Under the pieces are notes generated by a model that made no database searches, had not been told where the DNA came from, and was given only the letters and a program-made list of their open reading frames with translations. From positions 1 to 12,010 of the forward strand of contig CAKRCJ010000045.1 of NCBI GenBank assembly GCA_934307185.1: a stretch of DNA of 12,010 bases, written 5' to 3'. The position numbers were made by a program, and so were the translations under genes. This document shows positions 1 through 6,870 of this stretch, piece by piece. Source of the DNA: an uncultured Roseburia sp. (GTDB lineage Bacteria; Bacillota; Clostridia; Lachnospirales; Lachnospiraceae). How positions within the stretch are numbered: the first letter of the stretch is position 1; every line of letters begins with the position of its first letter.

Positions 1-1206
1 TTGTAAATCCAGCTTTAACCAGCCGTCCTTTGTCCCTGACTGCCACCAGGTTGTCGCATCTTCGTCCACCGCAAAAGCCGGTTCTTTTCCTTTTTCATAA
101 GAAGATGCTTCTGTTGGTTTTTTATAGCTTAACAAATACCAGTCCGGATTTTTCCAGGCATCTGTTTTCTCTTCCGAAACAGCGACCGGCCAGTCCCCGT
201 AACGCTGATTGCAAAACAGTTCTCCGTCCGCATCAAAACCGGCGCGCCAGATACCGACACGGCGCTCAAACTGATGATTTACGCTAATGCGCATCGTGGA
301 CGTATGCCAGAGATTCCCACTCAAATCCCACATCGTAGAGCCATGTCCTGCGCCTGGCATAAATCCGCCCGCATGATACGAATAAGGATTATTTTCTGCC
401 AGTGTAAATGGTCCAAGCGGCGACTCGGAAACATAAACTCCGTCTGCATAGACATTGTATTCTGCTCCCGGACAGGCATACTGCAAATAGTATTTTCCAT
501 TGTATTTATCCATCCATGGTCCCTCGATAAAAGGTTTCTTTGTAAACATTCCTTTCACAAGCGGTATCATTTCTTTTGGAAGCATATCCTCTGTCATATG
601 CTGCATTTTCAAAAATCCCTGATACTGCTGTTCCACAGCTTCTTTGGAATTTGGGAAAATGCTGTTGTCAACACCCATTCGTTCATATCCTCTTACAAAC
701 GGATCACCGGAAATAAGCGGTATCCGCTCTCCAAGCGGCTTCATTGTGACAGGGTCTAACTCCACGCCCCAGACAGGTGTTTCATTCGAGCAGCCCCAGT
801 AAAAATAAACCCTTCCGTCCTCATCAAAAAACAAATTCGGGTCCCAGAAATCAAAGGTTCCTTCGATTTTTTCATAAGGTCCGTTTATAATATCTTTTGT
901 CCGGTAATAATCACAGACCTCACCTTTTTTCGATGCACAAAAATAAACATAATCTCCATTCACTCTCGCATCCGGTGCGTAATCATATAATGGAAGATTT
1001 TCCGGCAGCCTGTGGCTTTCCCAGTTCACCAAATCCTCCGATACCCAGACACTCAAATTCATGGATGCAAAAATATAATACTTTCCTTTAAAACAAATCA
1101 TTGACGGGTCTGCCGCTTCCCTGCCTATCTGTATGCCGGTGTTCCGCGGATCCGCATTAAACTGATATCTGTAAGGAACATTAACCGGATTACAGTAATA
1201 CTTCAT
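1..1206 (-). CDS. GH43-family glycoside hydrolase with C-terminal F5/8 type C (CBM32-like) domain, 3' end outside window
   Basis: The first 402 codons are present from ATG at 1206; the frame is open to the left edge, so the C-terminus is missing. The protein begins MKYYCNPVNV and reads as a five-bladed beta-propeller GH43 enzyme. Asp33 in AADPS fits the catalytic base, Asp122 in FWDPNLF the pKa modulator, and Glu228 in FIEGPW the catalytic acid. From about residue 365, AFAVDEDATTWWQ followed by WLKLDL looks like the start of a discoidin/F5-8C carbohydrate-binding domain. There is no signal peptide, so it probably works in the cytoplasm on imported oligosaccharides. Family members include beta-xylosidases, arabinofuranosidases and galactosidases; I cannot choose among them. 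The start is set by GGGAGG at 1215-1220, 8 nt upstream, and by an in-frame stop at 1252-1254. It is divergent from the GH1 gene and probably shares its control region. Confidence 0.9.
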   Translation of the reverse strand, partial: MKYYCNPVNVPYRYQFNADPRNTGIQIGREAADPSMICFKGKYYIFASMNLSVWVSEDLVNWESHRLPENLPLYDYAPDARVNGDYVYFCASKKGEVCDYYRTKDIINGPYEKIEGTFDFWDPNLFFDEDGRVYFYWGCSNETPVWGVELDPVTMKPLGERIPLISGDPFVRGYERMGVDNSIFPNSKEAVEQQYQGFLKMQHMTEDMLPKEMIPLVKGMFTKKPFIEGPWMDKYNGKYYLQYACPGAEYNVYADGVYVSESPLGPFTLAENNPYSYHAGGFMPGAGHGSTMWDLSGNLWHTSTMRISVNHQFERRVGIWRAGFDADGELFCNQRYGDWPVAVSEEKTDAWKNPDWYLLSYKKPTEASSYEKGKEPAFAVDEDATTWWQSGTKDGWLKLDLQ

Positions 1207-1253
1207 CTCCTCTGCCTCCCTTTTTCTTTTGTTAACTTCTTTTATCTGCTCCT

Positions 1254-1282
1254 ATTGTATCGTTTTCTTCCTTACCATGTGT
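1254..1282 (-). promoter_or_regulatory. Candidate promoter of the GH43 gene
   Basis: On the minus strand a good -10 element, TACAAT, lies at 1259-1254. The position 17 bp upstream (1282-1277, ACACAT) is a poor -35. A weak -35 would suit a promoter that needs an activator, such as the AraC protein encoded nearby. The leader would be about 40 nt. This is inference from motif matching only. Confidence 0.3.
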
Positions 1283-1289
1283 TTACAAA

Positions 1290-1382
1290 TTCATGGAAAT
1301 GTAATAAAATTCGTGTTATATAAATATATTGCATGAATTTTCAAACATTTTATAGATTTTATGAACGTGTGATTTCATAAAA
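1290..1382. promoter_or_regulatory. Cluster of four TTCATNNAA motifs, probable operator region between GH43 and GH1 genes
   Basis: The motif TTCATNNAA occurs at 1290-1298 (+, TTCATGGAA), 1329-1337 (-, TTCATGCAA), 1357-1365 (-, TTCATAAAA) and 1374-1382 (+, TTCATAAAA). A related AAATTCGTG at 1307-1315 sits exactly 20 bp after AAATTCATG at 1287-1295, a spacing close to the two-turn spacing of AraC-family half-sites. The cluster lies between two divergent glycosidase genes next to an AraC-family gene, so it is a natural candidate target for that regulator. The remainder of 1207-1444 is A/T-rich with no coding potential that I can support. Confidence 0.45.
1329..1356 (+). promoter_or_regulatory. 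Candidate sigma-A promoter of the GH1-araC operon
   Basis: TTGCAT (1329-1334) and TATAGA (1351-1356) are separated by 16 bp. This puts the start of transcription near 1363, inside the inverted repeat at 1356-1383, and leaves a leader of about 80 nt. A protein bound to the repeat would therefore be expected to block or alter this promoter. Both hexamers differ from consensus by two bases. Confidence 0.35.
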
Positions 1383-1383
1383 T
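1356..1383. repeat. Perfect 10-bp inverted repeat, probable operator
   Basis: The arms are ATTTTATGAA (1356-1365) and TTCATAAAAT (1374-1383), with an 8-bp spacer CGTGTGAT. Centre-to-centre spacing of the arms is 18 bp, so two protein subunits could bind nearly the same helix face. It is followed by A/T-rich DNA rather than a T-run, which argues for an operator over a terminator. Confidence 0.5.
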
Positions 1384-1444
1384 ATTCTATTATTAAGGTA
1401 AGGAAAAGATAGAAAAACTTTACATTGAAAGGAAGTCAAATTTT

Positions 1445-2743
1445 ATGAAATTACCAGAGAACTTTTTGATTGGCGCAGCCACCGCTGCCCACCAGGTAGA
1501 AGGCAACAATATTCGCAGTGATTTATGGGCAATGGAACACATGAAACACACCAGCTTTATTGAACCATCTTTAGATGCCGTTGACCACTACAACCGCTAT
1601 GAAGAAGATATTAAGCTGATGGCAGATGCCGGTTTAAACGCGTACCGCTTTTCCATTGAATGGGCGCGTATTGAACCGGAGGAAGGCCAGTTTGACAAAG
1701 AAGCAGTAGACCATTATAAAGCAGTGATTGCCTGCTGTAAAAAATATGGCATAGAGCCATTCGTTACACTCCACCACTTTTCCAGCCCGAAATGGCTCAT
1801 AAGCAAAGGTGGCTGGGAGGCTTCCACCACCCCGGAGGACTTTGCACGCTATGTCCGTTTCATTATCGGCGAACTTGGCAGTGAGCTTCATTACATCTGC
1901 ACCATTAATGAAGCCAATATGGGAATTCAGGTCGCTGCGATTGCCGAGCGTTACAAACGCCAGATGATGGCAAAGATGCAGGCTGCAAATACCGGTGCAG
2001 ACAGTGCTGACGGAAGTGTCCAGGTTGGTATCAATCTCCAGAAAATGATGGAAGGACAGAAAGCTGCCGCTGCTGAAAACATGGAGGTTTTTGGTGTGGA
2101 AAAGGTAGAAAACTTTACATCTATGCGTACCGCAGAAGGTGATCTTCTTATTATAAAAGCGCATGAGCTGGCAAAAAAAGAAATCAAAACACTTTACCCT
2201 GATATTAAAGTCGGACTGACCTTAAGCTTACATGATATCCAGCCACAGGAAGGCGGTACGGAACGTGCGAAAAAAGAATGGGACGAAGAATTCATGCACT
2301 ATCTTCCTTATATAAAAGAGGACGATTTCTTAGGCGTACAAAACTATACCCGCTCCTTAATCGGTGCAGACGGACAGCTTCCAAACCCGGAAGGTGCAGA
2401 GCTTACGCAGATGAATTATGAATTTTACCCGGAGGCATTAGAACACGTTCTTCGGAAAGTGGCAATAGATTTCCACGGAGACTTATATGTGACAGAAAAC
2501 GGAATTGCAACCGCAGACGATACAAGACGTGTCGCATTTATCGACACTGCTTTAAATGGAATTGTTTCCTGCATTAACGATGGGCTTCCTGTAAAAAGCT
2601 ACTTCCACTGGAGCCTTTTAGATAACTTTGAGTGGCAGAAAGGCTACTCCATGACCTTTGGTTTAATTGCGGTTGACCGCAGTACACAGACACGCCACCC
2701 GAAAGAAAGCTTATCCTTCTTAGGACACTGGAATATGAAATAA
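1445..2743 (+). CDS. GH1-family beta-glucosidase-like glycoside hydrolase
   Basis: This 432-residue protein has a complete GH1 (beta/alpha)8 signature: FLIGAATAAHQVEG at the N-terminus (Gln17 in the -1 subsite), the LHHF segment near residue 110, the acid/base Glu156 in TINEAN and the nucleophile Glu351 in YVTENG. Glu396-Trp397 in DNFEW is the sugar-contacting pair of enzymes that act on non-phosphorylated substrates; 6-phospho-beta-glucosidases have a different serine/lysine/tyrosine motif there. It is predicted to release a terminal beta-glucosyl or beta-galactosyl unit in the cytoplasm, since no signal peptide is present. It is slightly short for the family. Residues 170-225 are Met/Ala-rich and unlike the usual stretch after the acid/base. 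AAAGGAAG at 1428-1435 lies 9 nt before the ATG. The AraC gene follows after 25 nt, probably in the same transcript. Confidence 0.93.
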   Translation: MKLPENFLIGAATAAHQVEGNNIRSDLWAMEHMKHTSFIEPSLDAVDHYNRYEEDIKLMADAGLNAYRFSIEWARIEPEEGQFDKEAVDHYKAVIACCKKYGIEPFVTLHHFSSPKWLISKGGWEASTTPEDFARYVRFIIGELGSELHYICTINEANMGIQVAAIAERYKRQMMAKMQAANTGADSADGSVQVGINLQKMMEGQKAAAAENMEVFGVEKVENFTSMRTAEGDLLIIKAHELAKKEIKTLYPDIKVGLTLSLHDIQPQEGGTERAKKEWDEEFMHYLPYIKEDDFLGVQNYTRSLIGADGQLPNPEGAELTQMNYEFYPEALEHVLRKVAIDFHGDLYVTENGIATADDTRRVAFIDTALNGIVSCINDGLPVKSYFHWSLLDNFEWQKGYSMTFGLIAVDRSTQTRHPKESLSFLGHWNMK

Positions 2744-2768
2744 ATAATGACAGAAAGGAAAACCCAGC

Positions 2769-3983
2769 ATGAATATCACCGAACGTCTCTCCTTTTTCCA
2801 GGAGATGGTACAATGCAAATACCCACTTCACCTCTGGAAATATGATAAAAATTTCAAGCTGATAGAAACGGACTGCCCGGCAGAATTAATGCTGCCGGAT
2901 ATTATATCCATGCTCGGTTTTTCCTCACTTGCCTTGTCCCATATTAACGAGGGGAACCGTCTGCCGTTAGTTCTGGATACAGAATTTGGTTTATTCTGGA
3001 TTGCCGGATTTGAATATCAGGGATTTGAGTTAAAGTACATTCATATTATCGGTCCTGCCTTTTCCGGTGAGAACTCACATCTCATTCTTCGAAAAAAATT
3101 AGACTCCTATCAGCTGACCGTAAAACTGCGTGCCCGAATAATAAAGCAGATAGAAAGCGTACCCATTATTCCCTCGCAGACATTACTCTCCTGTGCAGTT
3201 ATGTTCCACTGTGCCATCACCGGAGAAAAAATATCTGCGGATATGGTTTCATTTGCCTCGCATCATGAAAATCCAGCAGATACCGATAATTCTCTGTTTA
3301 TCACAGACGAACACCCTGGAATATGGCTCTCTGAGCAGACGCTTCTTTCCATGATACGCGAGGGAAACCCGAATTACCGGAAAGCACTTGGAAAATCCAT
3401 GACGTTAAGCTCCGGCATGAAAGCTGAAATCGGTGATGTGTTACGCTCCAGCAAAAATAATCTCTTTATCCTTCTTACTTTATGCAGCCGTGCGGCAATC
3501 GAGGGCGGCTTAAATCCTGCCATTGCCTACACATTAAATGATTATTATGGAAAACGGATTGAAGAATGTACCACAACCGCAGATGCCACAAATTTAAGCT
3601 CGGAATTTTTAGATGATTATGTAAACCGTGTCCGTGCAGCAAAGACAACCGATGAGCACGCAAAGCAGATTGCAAATATCTGTGACTACATTGCGCTTCA
3701 TGTTAAAGATCCGCTGTCTATCTCCATTCTTTCTGACCGCCTTGGATACACGGAATATTATTTTTCCCATAAATTTAAGGAAGTGACCGGGGAAAGCGTC
3801 AATACCTATATCCGGCGAAAAAAAATAGAAGAAGCAAAGCTTCTTCTGTCTGGTACGCTTATGAGTATTTCTGAAATCAGCGAGGAGCTGTCCTTTAGCA
3901 GCCGCAGCTTCTTTTTTTCCAGTTTCCAAAAGGAAACCGGTATGTCTCCTACAAAATACCGGCAGTTAAACACAAAGGGATAG
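2769..3983 (+). CDS. AraC-family transcriptional regulator with a non-cupin N-terminal sensory region
   Basis: This is a 404-residue regulator. Residues 301-401 form a two-HTH AraC domain: the first HTH is around 318-339 (ILSDRLGYTEYYFSHKFKE) and the second around 367-390, ending in the family hallmark GMSPTKYRQL. The N-terminal 200 residues have no cupin motif. Residues 225-260 carry a segment recurring in clostridial AraC regulators: R226..KN230, then LCSRAAIEGGL, then AY.LNDYY. AAAGGAA at 2754-2760, 8 nt upstream, fixes the start. Co-transcription with the GH1 gene suggests it senses a glycan-derived ligand and controls the GH1 operon, and perhaps the divergent GH43 gene, through the TTCATNNAA sites. 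The ligand is unknown. The TAG stop lies inside the terminator hairpin. Confidence 0.9.
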   Translation: MNITERLSFFQEMVQCKYPLHLWKYDKNFKLIETDCPAELMLPDIISMLGFSSLALSHINEGNRLPLVLDTEFGLFWIAGFEYQGFELKYIHIIGPAFSGENSHLILRKKLDSYQLTVKLRARIIKQIESVPIIPSQTLLSCAVMFHCAITGEKISADMVSFASHHENPADTDNSLFITDEHPGIWLSEQTLLSMIREGNPNYRKALGKSMTLSSGMKAEIGDVLRSSKNNLFILLTLCSRAAIEGGLNPAIAYTLNDYYGKRIEECTTTADATNLSSEFLDDYVNRVRAAKTTDEHAKQIANICDYIALHVKDPLSISILSDRLGYTEYYFSHKFKEVTGESVNTYIRRKKIEEAKLLLSGTLMSISEISEELSFSSRSFFFSSFQKETGMSPTKYRQLNTKG

Positions 3984-4003
3984 TGTTAACGCTATCCCTT
4001 TGT
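3972..4003. terminator. Hairpin between convergent araC-type genes, probable bidirectional terminator
   Basis: ACAAAGGGATAG (3972-3983) and CTATCCCTTTGT (3992-4003) are perfect 12-bp arms around the 8-nt TGTTAACG, within which GTTAAC could extend the stem. The left arm contains the TAG stop of the plus-strand gene, and the right arm touches the stop of the minus-strand gene (TGA, 4005-4003). On the plus strand a pyrimidine-rich stretch (CTCTTTTTCTTTT) follows only after 8 nt. On the minus strand there is no T-run, so termination there would be weak or Rho-assisted. Confidence 0.6.
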
Positions 4004-4974
4004 CAATGCATCTCTTTTTCTTTTACACGGTATTTCCGCGGTGTCATGCCATATTTTTTCTGGAAAATCCGATGGAAATAACTGATGTTGTCGTAACCGA
4101 CCGCCATCGAAATATCAAGCACATTCATCGAAGTTGTCCGAAGCAGATATGCCGCCTGGCTTAACCGCTTTGTCTGGACAAGGTCAGTATATGTTTTTCC
4201 GGTCCTTTTCTTTATTTCCCTGGACAGCCAGCAGACTTCATAATGTAAATCGTCTGCGAGTTCTGTCAACTCTCCGTTTTTATAATGCTCTTCCACATAG
4301 CTTAATACGGTAATAACAAACTTCTGCTGCTCACTTCCCGCATCCGTCTCCAGCTTATCCATATAATTCATCAGCTGTAGAAATAAAAGTCCCATCGTTG
4401 CCTGGTTGATGCTCCGTTTGTTTGACTGTTTATTTACAATCGTCCAAATCAAGTTTTCCAACAGATTTTGTACCGGAAGAACGTCTGCCACCTTAAAATG
4501 CAGATAACCTGCAGACTCATTTCTCCCACGGAGACAGCTTACAATAAAATCCCTTAACTGGTTTTCCTCTGTCTCCATCATTTTTAAGCCGTAATCAAAA
4601 AATTCCGGCAGAATGATAAAGTTCACTGCAACGTCCTGCTCTCCCGCCGGATAAATTTCCTGCACGGCATTCTGGTTTAAAATCAAAAGCTCACCCTGCT
4701 TTAAAATCACAGCTTCCCCATTTATCACATGATGCGTACTGCCGGAGCACATATAAATCATTTCCACATAATTATGGGTGTGTTCCGGGAAGTGAATAAA
4801 CCGGGTATGGGTGCGCACCTGGATAAGTTTTCCGGCTTCTAAAAGCTTTGACGCATCCACTACATTTGTATTTTCAGCCATATAGATTTCTTTTTTAATA
4901 TTTTTTTCACCGGATAAAATCTTTTCCTCCTCCGGTGTGATTTTCCGTAATATTTTCAAAAGCTCTTCTGTCAT
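4003..4974 (-). CDS. AraC-family transcriptional regulator with N-terminal cupin sensor
   Basis: This 323-residue protein has the classic two-part layout. Residues 55-120 resemble the AraC-type cupin (HFPEHTHNYVEMIYM, then VINGEAVILKQGELLILNQ), where the ligand normally binds. Residues 219-318 are the double-HTH AraC domain, with the second HTH around 285-308 (MAVGYDNISYFHRIFQKKYG) followed by MTPRKYR. The first 40 residues are a charged extension ahead of the cupin. The start rests mainly on frame: the Shine-Dalgarno is weak, with GAAGAG or AGAGGA upstream of 4974. It lies 55 nt behind the chemoreceptor gene on the same strand, with no terminator I can see, so it may be expressed with it. 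The DNA targets and ligand are unknown, though sugar response is the usual role for this class. Confidence 0.9.
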   Translation of the reverse strand: MTEELLKILRKITPEEEKILSGEKNIKKEIYMAENTNVVDASKLLEAGKLIQVRTHTRFIHFPEHTHNYVEMIYMCSGSTHHVINGEAVILKQGELLILNQNAVQEIYPAGEQDVAVNFIILPEFFDYGLKMMETEENQLRDFIVSCLRGRNESAGYLHFKVADVLPVQNLLENLIWTIVNKQSNKRSINQATMGLLFLQLMNYMDKLETDAGSEQQKFVITVLSYVEEHYKNGELTELADDLHYEVCWLSREIKKRTGKTYTDLVQTKRLSQAAYLLRTTSMNVLDISMAVGYDNISYFHRIFQKKYGMTPRKYRVKEKEMH

Positions 4975-5029
4975 ATATGGCTCTTCTGTCCTCTTTTATT
5001 CCAACTGCATTGTTTCAAAATAGATTTAT

Positions 5030-6745
5030 TTAATATAATGTAAACTTCTTAACAAGATGGTCTAACTCTTCTGCACGCTCTGCAAGCTGTTCACTGATTG
5101 CGGAGCTCTCCTGGGTGGATGCTGCCGTATTCTGGGTTACTCCGGAAATCTGCTCAATTCCTGCCTCAATCTGGGAAAGTGCATCCGCCTGGTCTTTTGC
5201 AGCTTCATTTGTTGATTTTGCTACTTCTGCGAACTTCTGCATTTCATCAATGGTATTTTCAAATGCAACAGCAACGGAGGATGTAATATCATTTCCTTTA
5301 TTGATTTCCTCCATTGTCTTTCCGATCAGTTCACGGGTATTTACTGCGGAAGCGGAGCTGTCAGATGCTAATTTTCCAATCTGCTCTGCAACAACTGCAA
5401 AACCTCTTCCCGCTTCTCCTGCTCTCGCTGCCTCAATTGATGCATTTAATGCCAGAAGACTTGTCTGAGAGGCAATGTCTTCAATGGAAGATACAATTTC
5501 TTCAATCTTTTTGGAAATATCAATAATATCTTTCATCGCACCGGTAAGATTATCCATCTTCTGGCGCTCATTTTCTGCGGTTGCAGCCGCCTGTAAAATA
5601 TTATCGTAAGCTTCCTGTGTCTGTGTAGCACTCTTTTCTGCCAAAGAGGCAACTGTCTCTACCGTAGCAGTTAATTCTTCAACCGCACTTGCCTGCTCAG
5701 TTGCACCGGTTGATAAATCTCCTGCTGCTTTCGACAATTCATGGGAACCAGACTCTACCTGTGCGGAAGTTTCCTGAATACTGTTTAAAGTCTTATTAAA
5801 GTTCTTTAAAATCATTACAAAGGACTCTTTAATGCTCATAAAGTCTCCCAGATAATCGGTAATCTCATCGGAGTCCTTTGTCAAATCCCCTTTTGCAACC
5901 TGTCTTAAAGTTTCTGAAATCTCTATAATATAATCATGAAGATTTTTCATGGTTCTGCGGAGTGAATGTGCCATGCTGCCAAGCTCATCCTCTGAATGGT
6001 AAGTGATAAGCTGCCATGCAGACATATCTCCCTGCATCATTAACTCTGATGCCTCTTCCATCTGTTTGATTGGTTCTGATAATACGTTTGTAATCAGCTT
6101 TGTCAGATAGTTAGCACTGATTAAAAGAAAAATAACCAAAGCCACACCAACAACAAAAAGCACCTGGCTTACTACGATAGAACGCGTATAATAATTCTGT
6201 CCATTGCTGTTAATGAGTGTCTCTAATTCTTCTGTGAGCGCTTTAATCTCATTCACAACCGGAAGGTAAGACGCATAGTTTAACTCATACGCTTCATCAA
6301 TTTTATTCTCTTTCAAAAGAGACATTAACTGTGGTCTTATCTGTTCACCCTCGTCAATTTTTGTCTCTAATTCCTTCAGCTTTGCTATTCCGGCTTCTGT
6401 TGTAAAGCAGGAATCCATGGAAGCAACGGCTGCCTTTACCATATCAACATCTGTCTCAACGGTCTGCTCAAAACTGTCATAATCTAATTCACGGTTTCCC
6501 TCTCCCTCTGCAATCACGCGGTTAATGGCACGCTGTAAATCAGTAAGTGCATATTTTACATCACCGACATCACTGATATTTGTCATAGGACCTTCAAAAA
6601 TTCCCTTAATGTTCGAGGAAATACTCTGCATTCCTGCCAGTAAAATTACACCAATTACAACTGCTGCAAGCGTCACCACACCGATGGAATTTCTCATTTT
6701 CCGTTTGATAGGAAAATTTTTCATCTGTTCTTTAAATTTATCCAT
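5030..6745 (-). CDS. Methyl-accepting chemotaxis protein (transmembrane chemoreceptor)
   Basis: This 571-residue receptor has a positively charged N-terminus, TM1 at about 20-41, an extracellular helical segment 42-189 of four-helix-bundle type, and TM2 at about 190-212. A HAMP domain follows (about 213-270, PIKQMEEASELM), then a second HAMP-like repeat around 279-320 containing VAKGDLT. The coiled-coil signalling region is about 325-571. Its hairpin tip, 420-453 (SIEDIASQTSLLALNASIEAA, then GRGFAVVAEQI), is the highly conserved CheA/CheW contact site. The protein ends KKFTLY, with no CheR/CheB-recruiting pentapeptide. GAGGAG at 6754-6759, 8 nt upstream, supports the start. It should pass an external signal to the flagellar CheA kinase. 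No other chemotaxis or flagellar gene is in view, so it is an orphan receptor. Its AraC-type neighbour hints at a nutrient stimulus. Confidence 0.95.
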   Translation of the reverse strand: MDKFKEQMKNFPIKRKMRNSIGVVTLAAVVIGVILLAGMQSISSNIKGIFEGPMTNISDVGDVKYALTDLQRAINRVIAEGEGNRELDYDSFEQTVETDVDMVKAAVASMDSCFTTEAGIAKLKELETKIDEGEQIRPQLMSLLKENKIDEAYELNYASYLPVVNEIKALTEELETLINSNGQNYYTRSIVVSQVLFVVGVALVIFLLISANYLTKLITNVLSEPIKQMEEASELMMQGDMSAWQLITYHSEDELGSMAHSLRRTMKNLHDYIIEISETLRQVAKGDLTKDSDEITDYLGDFMSIKESFVMILKNFNKTLNSIQETSAQVESGSHELSKAAGDLSTGATEQASAVEELTATVETVASLAEKSATQTQEAYDNILQAAATAENERQKMDNLTGAMKDIIDISKKIEEIVSSIEDIASQTSLLALNASIEAARAGEAGRGFAVVAEQIGKLASDSSASAVNTRELIGKTMEEINKGNDITSSVAVAFENTIDEMQKFAEVAKSTNEAAKDQADALSQIEAGIEQISGVTQNTAASTQESSAISEQLAERAEELDHLVKKFTLY

Positions 6746-6870
6746 TTGTTCTACTCCTCAATTTGCTTCTGTATCCAAAATTTTATCCGTAACTGCAAAA
6801 ATGCCATTACAGGCTCTTATCAGTATATACAAATCGAAACATCAATTCTATTATGGAAAACCATACTTTT
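6746..6870 (-). promoter_or_regulatory. Leader of the chemoreceptor gene with possible promoter and small hairpins
   Basis: This 125-bp gap separates the luxR-type gene from the chemoreceptor gene on the same strand. On the minus strand TATACT, a good -10, is followed by GATAAG, but no matching -35 lies 16-18 bp upstream, so the promoter is tentative. Two weak hairpins are visible: TATGG-AAAA-CCATA at 6852-6865, without a T-run on the minus strand, and an imperfect one at 6787-6813 (CCGTAA with TTACAGG, inner GCA/TGC). Neither matches a riboswitch I know, and neither is a convincing terminator. Confidence 0.25.

Noticed and set aside
30..1091. Plus-strand open frames of 64-161 codons at 30-287, 274-759 and 897-1091
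   Set aside because: They are antisense to the clearly coding GH43 frame, have no plausible Shine-Dalgarno, and their translations show no recognisable domain.
1281..1301. Possible CcpA catabolite-response (cre) site near the GH43 promoter
   Set aside because: TGTAAACACATGG resembles half a cre site but lacks the central CG and the second half.
1634..2187. Minus-strand frames of 176 and 78 codons opposite the GH1 gene
   Set aside because: They lie wholly within the GH1 coding sequence, whose motifs are intact. The antisense translations look random, with clusters of Phe and His.
2574..2831. Minus-strand 85-codon frame across the GH1-araC junction
   Set aside because: It overlaps the 3' end of GH1 and the start of the AraC gene; no ribosome site or domain was seen.
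5098..5526. Three overlapping plus-strand frames opposite the chemoreceptor signalling domain
   Set aside because: They are shadows of the regular coiled-coil repeat on the minus strand, which keeps stop codons away in other frames.
6787..6813. Possible riboswitch or c-di-GMP aptamer upstream of the chemoreceptor gene
   Set aside because: Only a short imperfect hairpin is present. The conserved bases of GEMM-type or other aptamers I know are absent.
6852..6865. Possible terminator after the luxR-type gene (TATGG/CCATA hairpin)
   Set aside because: The 5-bp A/T-rich stem is weak and the minus strand has no T-run after it. The plus-strand T-run follows the wrong direction for this gene.
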